Assembly (NCBI GenBank): GCA_023460875.1 | Contig: JAEWOQ010000250.1 | Coordinates: 1 to 38,775 of the forward strand | Direction: 5' to 3' | DNA from: Pseudomonadota bacterium | Lineage (GTDB): Bacteria; Myxococcota_A; Polyangia; Polyangiales; Polyangiaceae | Length of the DNA: 38,775 nucleotides | Part shown: positions 17,385 to 23,994 of the stretch, in pieces | How positions within the stretch are numbered: the stretch's first letter is position 1 | How the letters are laid out: each line of letters starts with the position of its first letter | Made by a program: the position numbers and the translations under genes | Notes under the pieces: generated by a model | What the model was told of the DNA's origin: nothing | Seen by the model: only the letters and a program-made list of their open reading frames with translations | The model's database searches: none

Positions 17385-17735
17385 ATGAGCTGGGCGCGTC
17401 ACGTCCCCGTCCTGCTGAGCCTGGGCGCGCAGTTCGTCGGTCAGGTGGTGCACTCGGGAGTGCTGACGGCTTGGCTCATCGTGCGCCCTGGTCCTCAGCC
17501 GCGCTCCGGGCTCATCCGCATCGACTACGAGAACCTCAGTGAGACCGGCGCCGCCATTCTGGGGTGCCTCGTGACGCTTACGCCGGGATCGACCGCGCTG
17601 GACATCGATCCAGAGCGCCGAGAGATGCTCTTGCACCTGCTCGACGTCTCGAACGCGGAGGCGGTGACGACGAGCATCCAGCGGCGCTTTGCTGTCCCGC
17701 TGCAGCGAGTGTTTCCAGAGGAGGGTGATTCATGA
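17385..17735 (+). CDS. mrpE: Na+/H+ antiporter subunit E, N-terminally short
   Basis: 116 residues from the ATG at 17385, preceded by CAGGAGACGAGG. The core MrpE motifs are present: a single hydrophobic segment (VPVLLSLGAQFVGQVV), an IRPG-like VRPGPQPRSG, and CLVTLTPGSTALDID. Typical MrpE proteins are about 160 residues with two additional N-terminal membrane segments, which are missing here. No hydrophobic coding extension is available upstream: the in-frame region back to 17319 encodes a His/Arg-rich stretch over the mrpD end and the 18-bp repeat. The stop overlaps mrpF by ATGA. Its position in the operon makes it a genuine E subunit. Confidence 0.9.
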   Translation: MSWARHVPVLLSLGAQFVGQVVHSGVLTAWLIVRPGPQPRSGLIRIDYENLSETGAAILGCLVTLTPGSTALDIDPERREMLLHLLDVSNAEAVTTSIQRRFAVPLQRVFPEEGDS

Positions 17736-18043
17736 GCGAAGTGTTGGTGGTGGTCATCGTCGTGGGCGCGTTGACGGCCTTGGCCATGGCGGTGTCTCGG
17801 GTGCTGCGCGGGCCGAGCCAGCCGGATCGGGTGGTCGCCCTCGACGTCGTGTTCTCCTCGAGCATCGCCCTCGCCGCCGCGGCCGCGGTGGGCAGCGCCC
17901 GGGCCCTCTACCTCGACGTTGGGATCGGGCTCTCGATCATCGGCTTCGTGTCCACCGTCCTCTGGGCGCGGCTGCTGGACAAGTCGCCGGTCGTGGAAGA
18001 GCGGGCATCCGTGGACCCACCGGGCGGGGAGGGGGCCTCGTGA
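17732..18043 (+). CDS. mrpF: Na+/H+ antiporter subunit F
   Basis: 103 residues with three transmembrane segments. The MrpF core RVLRGPSQPDRVVALDVV (a polar loop after TM1) and LDVGIGLSIIGFVSTV match the family. A short acidic tail follows. It starts by ATGA overlap with mrpE, and its stop overlaps the mrpG GTG. Confidence 0.95.
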   Translation: MSEVLVVVIVVGALTALAMAVSRVLRGPSQPDRVVALDVVFSSSIALAAAAAVGSARALYLDVGIGLSIIGFVSTVLWARLLDKSPVVEERASVDPPGGEGAS

Positions 18044-18378
18044 TCGCCTGGGTGGCGCTCTGCGTGGCGGCGATGGGCGCCGCGCTGTTCGTCGTGGCAG
18101 CCCTGGGCGTGTTGCGTCTGCCCGATACGCTGTCGCGCCAGCACGCGGCCACCAAGTCCGCCACGTTCGCCCTCGGCTTGATCTTGCTCGGGGTGGCGCT
18201 GAACGCGCCTGATTGGACCTGGTGGCTGCGGGTGGCGGCGATCGAGGCGTTGCTGCTCGTTACGTTGCCCGTGGCGTCCCACATGCTGTCCCGGGCCGCT
18301 GCGCGCCATACCTACACGCTCGACGAGCTGCGAGAGGCTCCTCACGTCGGAGGCAACGGGGGGGCTTCGGAGCGCTGA
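18040..18378 (+). CDS. mrpG: Na+/H+ antiporter subunit G
   Basis: 112 residues from a GTG at 18040 overlapping the mrpF stop. It has three membrane segments with the family motif GVLRLPDTLSRQHAATKSAT followed by a hydrophobic pair. It closes the mrpABCDEFG operon, so all seven subunits of a group-1 Mrp antiporter are encoded together. I see no strong terminator in the 92 nt before the next gene. Confidence 0.95.
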   Translation: MIAWVALCVAAMGAALFVVAALGVLRLPDTLSRQHAATKSATFALGLILLGVALNAPDWTWWLRVAAIEALLLVTLPVASHMLSRAAARHTYTLDELREAPHVGGNGGASER

Positions 18379-18470
18379 CCGAGGGGAGCCAGCGACGTCG
18401 ATCCGGGCAGCTGGTTCGGCGCAGGGATTGAGCGCTGAGAGCTCGATGGCTTGCGCTCGCGTGGGGAGGC

Positions 18471-19640
18471 GTGAATCCTGGGGGTGTCGTGAGGTCTCTT
18501 GCCGTTCATGTGCTCGCGAGCGCCCTCCTGCTCGGTGCGTGTCGCGACGGAGGCGCGGAAGCCGCCTCGCGCCCGGTAAGTCCACCCGCTGCGCCGACGC
18601 CCGAGGTCGAGGCGAGAGCTTCGACCAGCCCCAGGGACGGCGTCGGCGAGGACACGGCGCCGCCCGGTGAGCCCCCGCCGCCGAGTGGCCCCGTGCCGCC
18701 GAGTGACACCCCGCCGAGTGGTCCGCTGCCGGTGGAGCAGGCTCCGAAGGGCGCGGAGCAGGCTCCCAGCTTCCCGCCAACGAATTTCGCGCCGCCCTTC
18801 GAGCGCTCGGCTCAGGAGGGAGACGGCGTGTGGAGCCCCCTCGGGTCCGAGGAGGAGCCGGTCATGGTGCGCACGGTGGTGCATCCCCACGAGGCGAGCC
18901 GGTTCCTCAGCGTGCACGTGGTGGCCATCGATCTGGAGAGGCTCGCGCTCCACTACATGCCCGGCTCCGATGACATGGGGAACGCCACTCTGCCGGATCC
19001 TCTCGAGCCTGGTCGCATCCCACGGGCGCACCTGCCGGGGCTCGTGGCCGCATTCAACGGAGGGTTCATGCCTCGACACGGTCGCTGGGGCATGAAGGCG
19101 GCCGGAGTCGTGATCGTCCCGCCTCGCGAGACGGGGTGTACGGTCGCGCTGCTGGAGCCCAACGCTGGCGCCGGGACGGTGACGACAGTGGCCGTCGCGC
19201 CCTGGCCACGGCTGGCAGCACACGAACCGCGCGCTGCCTACTACCGGCAGACGCCGCCCTGTCTGCTCGACGAGGGAGAGCTGCATCCACAGCTCCTCCA
19301 AGGGAACGAGAAGCCATGGGGCGGCTTCAACCGCAACCTGGTGACCCGGCGCCGCTCGGCGGTGGGCCTCGACGCGACGGGCAAGACGCTGTTCTACGCG
19401 GTCGGGATCGAGGTGGGGCCGCGCCTGCTCGCTGAAGGGCTGCGCTACGCGGGCGCGCGGCAGGCGGCCGAGCTCGACATCAACGACAACTGGACGCGCT
19501 TCGCTCTCTTCCAGATCGACGCCGCCGCCGGCGAGCCCCGGGTGGCGACGATGCTCCTCGACGACATGGTCAAGCAAAAGAGCGGCTACGTGGCGCGCCC
19601 CTCCGCGCGGGATTTCTTCTACCTGCGGCGTGAGCACTGA
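18471..19640 (+). CDS. Phosphodiester glycosidase (NAGPA)-like lipoprotein
   Basis: 389 residues from GTG 18471. A second GTG at 18489 gives a cleaner lipoprotein signal (RSLAVHVLASALLLGAC, lipid Cys in LLGAC) and may be the true start. A Pro-rich spacer with PPSGP/PPSD repeats reaches residue 110. The remaining 280 residues resemble the phosphodiester glycosidase/DUF2233 family: AAFNGGFM, RRSAVGLDATGKTLFYAVG and the AAELDINDN segment. Members cleave N-acetylglucosamine phosphodiesters or related sugar-1-phosphate links; here the substrate is unknown, and the usual catalytic residues are only partly conserved by eye. Probably envelope-anchored. It lies 92 nt after mrpG and could be read through from that operon. 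Confidence 0.75.
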   Translation: MNPGGVVRSLAVHVLASALLLGACRDGGAEAASRPVSPPAAPTPEVEARASTSPRDGVGEDTAPPGEPPPPSGPVPPSDTPPSGPLPVEQAPKGAEQAPSFPPTNFAPPFERSAQEGDGVWSPLGSEEEPVMVRTVVHPHEASRFLSVHVVAIDLERLALHYMPGSDDMGNATLPDPLEPGRIPRAHLPGLVAAFNGGFMPRHGRWGMKAAGVVIVPPRETGCTVALLEPNAGAGTVTTVAVAPWPRLAAHEPRAAYYRQTPPCLLDEGELHPQLLQGNEKPWGGFNRNLVTRRRSAVGLDATGKTLFYAVGIEVGPRLLAEGLRYAGARQAAELDINDNWTRFALFQIDAAAGEPRVATMLLDDMVKQKSGYVARPSARDFFYLRREH

Positions 19641-19682
19641 CCGCTGCGTCGAAGGGGAACGCTCCCGTCGTCGGCGCAGGGC

Positions 19683-19727
19683 GTCGTCGCGGGGGCCGTC
19701 GTCGCGGAGGCCGTCGTCGCGGGGGCG
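19683..19727. repeat. 15-bp tandem repeat, three copies, between convergent genes
   Basis: Units near GTCGTCGCGGGGGCC at 19683, 19698 and 19713, with one mismatch each in copies two and three. It lies in the 113-bp gap between the lipoprotein gene and astB, whose stop codons face each other. No terminator hairpin with a T-tract is visible there. Confidence 0.85.
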
Positions 19728-19753
19728 TTGTCGTCCCGGAGCATCGCCTCGAG

Positions 19754-21100
19754 CTAGCTCTCGCGCGGTGGATCTCCCCCGGCTTGGAACTCGTAGATCG
19801 AGCCCAGCCCGAGGAGCTCACTGAGCTCGTCGAGGGCGGTGTGCACCTCCGTGAGGAGCTGGGGATCGGAGAGATCCTCGAGGGCCAGCCTGTCTCGGTA
19901 GTGGCGCTGGACCCAGGCGCGCAGCCTCAGGTCCAGGGCGGGATCGTACAGCACGTGGGCGCCGAGGGCGCTCGCCTCGGGCTCCGTGAGGAGGACCCGT
20001 AGGCGCAGGCACGCGGGGCCCCCTCCGTTGTTCATGGAGGCGTTCACGTCGATCGCCTCCACGTCAGTCACGGGGCCGCCCTCCGCGACGACCCGCTGGA
20101 GGAACGCTCGAGAGGCATCGGACTCCCACGCTTCCTGGGGCGCGAGCAGCACCAGGCTGCCATCACCTCGCTCGACGAGCTCGCTGTTGAAGGGGTAAGC
20201 CGCTACCGCGGCGGTCAGAGGCAGCTCGGCGGAGCTCGCGACGACGACTTGGAGCTCTGGCCCGAGCTGGGCGGCGAGCGCTTCGAGCAGAGCCGCCGGC
20301 TCGACGAAGGCCGCCTCGTGCATCATGAAGAACGCCCCTTCGCCGACCGCGAGCACGTCCGTGTGAAACGCCCCCGCGTCGATGCCCGTGGGGCTCTGTT
20401 GCCAGAAGAGGGTCTCCTCCGGGCGCAGGAGGTGTAGGCGGGCCAGCGCGTGGCTCGCCAGCTCGCCTTGACGGGCCGGGAAGCGCAGCTGCGGATCCGG
20501 ACCGGTGGCGGCGCGGCCCCAAGCGAACAGATGGACGCGCCCCTGGCTAGTCGTCAGGCGGGTGTGGTTGGCGGCGCCTTCGTCGAACAGGCCCGGCACG
20601 GCGGGGAGGGGTTCGTGGACGACGAAATGCTCGGCGCTGGCGAACACCCGGCGGAGGACGCGGAGCGTCGTGGGCGGCTCGAGGGAGCGGTGCGCCATGG
20701 TGGCCAGGTTCGCCACCGTCAGGTGGACGCGCCCGTCCTCGGTGTCGCTCGAGGGGGCGACCGTGGCCGCGTTGGCGGTCCACATCGCCGAGGCGCTGGA
20801 CGCCAGCCGCAGCAGCTCCGGGGCTACGTGCATGCAGCGACGCAGCACAGCCTCGTCGCTCCCCGTGAACCCGAGCCGCCGGAGCCAGCGGACGTCGGGG
20901 CGAGGCTGCGGCGGGAGCACTGCCTGCCGCCCCCCGAGGTCGTGCACGCGCCGCATCTTGTCGAGGCCCTGAAGCGCCGCTGCCCGTGGATTGGCGGGGG
21001 CACCACGGTGCCGCATGCTCGCCAGGTTGCCCTGAGAGAGCCCGCCATACCCGTGGGTCGGCCCGACGATCCCGTCGAAATTGTAGGTCCTCGCGGCCAT
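19754..21100 (-). CDS. astB: N-succinylarginine dihydrolase
   Basis: 448 residues, close to the 447 of E. coli AstB. It hydrolyses N2-succinylarginine to N2-succinylornithine, CO2 and ammonia in the arginine succinyltransferase pathway. The N-terminus NFDGIVGPTHGYGGLS and DEGAANHTR are characteristic. The catalytic triad aligns with the E. coli Cys365/Glu174/His248: Cys364 in GPACLRLRV, Glu174 in FDEGAANH and His246 in GAFHTDVL. The ATG at 21100 fits the family N-terminus. An upstream reading to 21325 overlaps purU and is rejected. No other ast gene is in the window. Divergent from purU, with 94 bp between. Confidence 0.95.
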   Translation of the reverse strand: MAARTYNFDGIVGPTHGYGGLSQGNLASMRHRGAPANPRAAALQGLDKMRRVHDLGGRQAVLPPQPRPDVRWLRRLGFTGSDEAVLRRCMHVAPELLRLASSASAMWTANAATVAPSSDTEDGRVHLTVANLATMAHRSLEPPTTLRVLRRVFASAEHFVVHEPLPAVPGLFDEGAANHTRLTTSQGRVHLFAWGRAATGPDPQLRFPARQGELASHALARLHLLRPEETLFWQQSPTGIDAGAFHTDVLAVGEGAFFMMHEAAFVEPAALLEALAAQLGPELQVVVASSAELPLTAAVAAYPFNSELVERGDGSLVLLAPQEAWESDASRAFLQRVVAEGGPVTDVEAIDVNASMNNGGGPACLRLRVLLTEPEASALGAHVLYDPALDLRLRAWVQRHYRDRLALEDLSDPQLLTEVHTALDELSELLGLGSIYEFQAGGDPPRES

Positions 21101-21177
21101 CTCGCTCGTGCGATCCCTCGTGCGGTGCCTGTCATGGCGAGCCTGGGGCCGCGCTGCGGGGAAATCAACCGAGCGCC

Positions 21178-21186
21178 TGATATAGT
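21178..21186 (+). promoter_or_regulatory. Extended -10 promoter of purU, leaderless
   Basis: TGATATAGT (TGn plus TATAGT at 21181-21186) lies 8 nt before the purU ATG at 21195. There is no convincing -35, as expected for extended -10 promoters. A start at the ATG itself is likely, and no Shine-Dalgarno sequence is present. By eye. Confidence 0.55.
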
Positions 21187-21194
21187 TCGCGCCC

Positions 21195-22082
21195 ATGAGT
21201 TCTCGCTTGCCCCCGCAGCTGGCCACCCTGCTCGTCTCTTGTCCGGATCGGCGTGGTATCGTCGCAGCCCTCGCGCAGGTCTTGGCAGGCCACGGCGCCA
21301 ACATTCTGGACTCGGACCAGCACACGGATCGCCAAGCTGGTCAGTTCTTCCAGCGCATCTGCTTCGAGACCGCCGAACTCACCACCGATCGCCACACGCT
21401 GCGCCGCGCCGTCGATGAGGTGGCCGGGCGCTTCTCCATGAAGTGTCGCGTGGAGTTCAGCACCGACGAGCAGGGGCAGCAGAAGCGCAAGCGGATCGCC
21501 ATCTTCGTCTCCAAGTACGACCATTGCCTCTACGATCTCCTCCTGCGCCACCGGGCAGCGGAGATCGACGGAGAGCTGGCGCTGGTGGTGAGCAATCACC
21601 CCGATCTCGGGCCCGTGGCGGAGCAGTTCGGGATCCCCTTCCACCACCTGCCCGTCTCGAAGCAGACCCAGCGTGAGCAAGAGCGGCAGGCGCTGGAGCT
21701 GCTCCGGAGCTCCTCTATCGATCTCGTGATCCTGGCTCGCTACATGCAGATCTTGAGCGCCGAGTTCGTGGCGGAGTACCCCGAGCAGATCATCAACATC
21801 CACCACTCCTTCTTGCCCGCCTTCGTCGGTGGTCGACCGTATCATCAGGCGTACGAGCGGGGGGTGAAGCTGATCGGCGCCACCGCTCACTACGCCACGT
21901 CCCAGCTCGACGAGGGGCCGATCATCGAGCAGGACGTGGTCCGATGCTCCCACCGGGACTCGGTGGACGATCTGGTGCGTAAGGGCAAAGACCTCGAGAA
22001 GTCCGTGCTGGCGCGCGCGGTGCGTTGGCACCTCGAGAGCCGCGTCCTCGCTTACGACAACAAGACCGTCGTCTTTTCGTGA
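21195..22082 (+). CDS. purU: Formyltetrahydrofolate deformylase
   Basis: 295 residues. It hydrolyses 10-formyl-THF to formate and THF, balancing the one-carbon pool and feeding formate to PurT-type purine synthesis. An N-terminal ACT domain (about 10-88: LLVSCPDRRGIVAALAQVL, GANILDSDQHTD) should bind an amino acid regulator; in E. coli, glycine inhibits and methionine activates. The formyltransferase-fold domain has the catalytic trio Asn201, His203 (INIHHSFLPAF) and Asp239 (QLDEGPIIEQDV). Full length. It is divergent from astB, convergent with treZ, and apparently monocistronic with a leaderless start. Confidence 0.97.
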   Translation: MSSRLPPQLATLLVSCPDRRGIVAALAQVLAGHGANILDSDQHTDRQAGQFFQRICFETAELTTDRHTLRRAVDEVAGRFSMKCRVEFSTDEQGQQKRKRIAIFVSKYDHCLYDLLLRHRAAEIDGELALVVSNHPDLGPVAEQFGIPFHHLPVSKQTQREQERQALELLRSSSIDLVILARYMQILSAEFVAEYPEQIINIHHSFLPAFVGGRPYHQAYERGVKLIGATAHYATSQLDEGPIIEQDVVRCSHRDSVDDLVRKGKDLEKSVLARAVRWHLESRVLAYDNKTVVFS

Positions 22083-22192
22083 CGGGAGGTCCGCGGGCGC
22101 AGGAGCCGGAGTCCTCTCTTGGACACCCCTCGACTCGCGTGTGAGCTGGTTCCCGCGCTGCGGAGCTACCGCTCCCGCTGATCGACGAGGAC

Positions 22193-22220
22193 TGAGCCGG
22201 ACTGAGCGTCGGCCGGCTCA
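22193..22220. terminator. Hairpin at the purU/treZ convergent junction
   Basis: A perfect 8-bp inverted repeat, TGAGCCGG (22193-22200) with CCGGCTCA (22213-22220), with a 12-nt loop. Its right arm includes the treZ stop codon. There is no T-tract on either side, so a bidirectional terminator role is only plausible. Confidence 0.35.
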
Positions 22221-23948
22221 GGCGACGGTGAACATGGCGACGCCGTCCGCGTCGAGCTCTACGGTGCCGGGCCCGAAGACGGCGGCGCCGTTCTCGAGCA
22301 GGAGCTCCTCCGGCTGACGGGCGAGGGGGACCGCGCGTCGGTGGGCGCCGAGGTTGACCGCCACCCCGATGGAGCCGCGCAGCACGGCGAGCCAGCGCGC
22401 GGCTTCGTCGTACGTCACGTGCACGTCTTCGATGCGGCCCGCCCGGAGCGCCGGGCACGTCCGTCGCAACCTCATGAGGGCGCGGTACCAGCGCAAGAGT
22501 CGCTGGTGAGGCTCGCGCTCCCGCTCCGTCCAGTCGAGCTGAGACGAGCGGAACGTCTCGGGAGCCTGGGGATCGGGGACGGCCTCTGGATCCCAGCCGA
22601 AGGCCCGGAACTCGTTGCGGCGCCCTTCGCTCACGGCGCGGGCGAGCTCGGGATCCTCGTGGTCGGTGAAGTAGAGGAACGGCGTCCGGGCGCCCCACTC
22701 TTCGCCCTGGAAGAGCAGGGGCACGAAGGGGCTCGTGAGCAGGAGCGCCGCGGCGATCTCGAGGCGCTCCACCGACAGGAGCTGGCTCGTGCGCTCCCCG
22801 CGGGCGCGATTGCCGACTTGATCGTGGTTCTGGGTGCACACCACGAACTGATGTCCGGAGAGCCCCACCGGGGGCCGGCCGTGTCTGCGCCTGCGGTGGG
22901 GGGAGTAAACGCCGTCGTACACCCAGGCTTGTCGCAGCGCCTTCGCGAGCTGCGCGAGGCTCCCGAACTCGCGATAGTAGCCGTCCCGCTCGCCGGTGAG
23001 CGCCGCGTGCAGCGCGTGGTGCCACTCGTCGGCCCAGGCTGCGTCGAGGCCATAGCCGCCGCTGGCGAGGGGCTGCACGAAGCGCGGGTTGGACAGATCG
23101 CTCTCCGGCATGAGCCAGAGGGGGCGCCCGAGCTCGGCGGACAGCTCCCTGACCTCGCTGGAGAGCTCTTCGAGGAAGTGGATCGCGGAGTCGTCGACGA
23201 GGGCATGCACGGCGTCGAGGCGCAGCCCGTCCGCGTGGTAGTCCCGCAGCCACATGCGCGCGTTGTCCAGGAAGAAGCGCCGTACGGGGTCGCTGTCGGG
23301 ACCATCCAGGTTTACCCCGTCGCCCCAGTTGGTCGTGTGGCGGCTCGAGAAGTAGGGCCCGAACTGCGCCAAATAATTCCCGGAGGGGCCGAGGTGGTTG
23401 TAGACGACGTCGATGATCACGCCGAGGCCGCGCCCGTGGCAGGCGTCGACGAGGCGCAGGAGGCCCTCGGGGCCGCCATAGGCGTGGTGCGGCGCGAAGA
23501 GGTCGACGCCGTCGTACCCCCAGCCCCGTGCGCCGGAGAACTCGACGACGGGCATGAGCTCCACGGCGTCCACGCCGAGGTCGACGAGGTGATCCAAGCG
23601 ACCGATAGCCCCATCGAAGGTGCCCTCGGGGGAGAACGTCCCGACGTGAAGCTCGTAGAGCACGGACCCAGGGAGGTAGAATCCCTTCCAAGCGCCGTCG
23701 CTCCAGGGAAACTGGGAGAGAGCGACCACCTGGCTCGGGCCATGGACGCCCGCCGGCTGGTACCGAGAGCGAGGGTCCGGCAGGGGACGCCCGCCGTCCA
23801 CGACGAACGCGTAGTCCGTCCCCGGCCCCGCCTCGGGTACCTCGAGGAACCACTCGTCGTCGGGTCCGCGGTGGAGCGCGCGTCGCTCGCCCGCGAGCTC
23901 GACCTCCACGCTGTGACTGGCGCGCGGCGCCCAGACCGAGAACCTCAT
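22218..23948 (-). CDS. treZ: Malto-oligosyltrehalose trehalohydrolase
   Basis: 576 residues, a GH13 enzyme that releases trehalose from maltooligosyl-trehalose. An N-terminal beta domain (RFSVWAPRASHSVEVEL) precedes the (beta/alpha)8 barrel. Catalytic residues are the nucleophile Asp245 (GLRLDAVHAL), the acid Glu282 (MPESDLSNPR) and Asp376 (CTQNHDQVGNR). The start at 23948 is supported by CGAGG 7 nt upstream; an earlier ATG at 24068 would overlap treY. It lies 46 nt after treY on the same strand, as the last gene of glgX-treY-treZ. Confidence 0.97.
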   Translation of the reverse strand: MRFSVWAPRASHSVEVELAGERRALHRGPDDEWFLEVPEAGPGTDYAFVVDGGRPLPDPRSRYQPAGVHGPSQVVALSQFPWSDGAWKGFYLPGSVLYELHVGTFSPEGTFDGAIGRLDHLVDLGVDAVELMPVVEFSGARGWGYDGVDLFAPHHAYGGPEGLLRLVDACHGRGLGVIIDVVYNHLGPSGNYLAQFGPYFSSRHTTNWGDGVNLDGPDSDPVRRFFLDNARMWLRDYHADGLRLDAVHALVDDSAIHFLEELSSEVRELSAELGRPLWLMPESDLSNPRFVQPLASGGYGLDAAWADEWHHALHAALTGERDGYYREFGSLAQLAKALRQAWVYDGVYSPHRRRRHGRPPVGLSGHQFVVCTQNHDQVGNRARGERTSQLLSVERLEIAAALLLTSPFVPLLFQGEEWGARTPFLYFTDHEDPELARAVSEGRRNEFRAFGWDPEAVPDPQAPETFRSSQLDWTEREREPHQRLLRWYRALMRLRRTCPALRAGRIEDVHVTYDEAARWLAVLRGSIGVAVNLGAHRRAVPLARQPEELLLENGAAVFGPGTVELDADGVAMFTVA

Positions 23949-23994
23949 GACCGAACCTCGAGGTGCGCGCCGAGCGGGCGGTGGGGTCGCGTCC

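Noticed and set aside
20450..21418. Plus-strand open frame of 322 codons
   Set aside because: Antisense of astB and running into purU out of frame; no recognisable domain.
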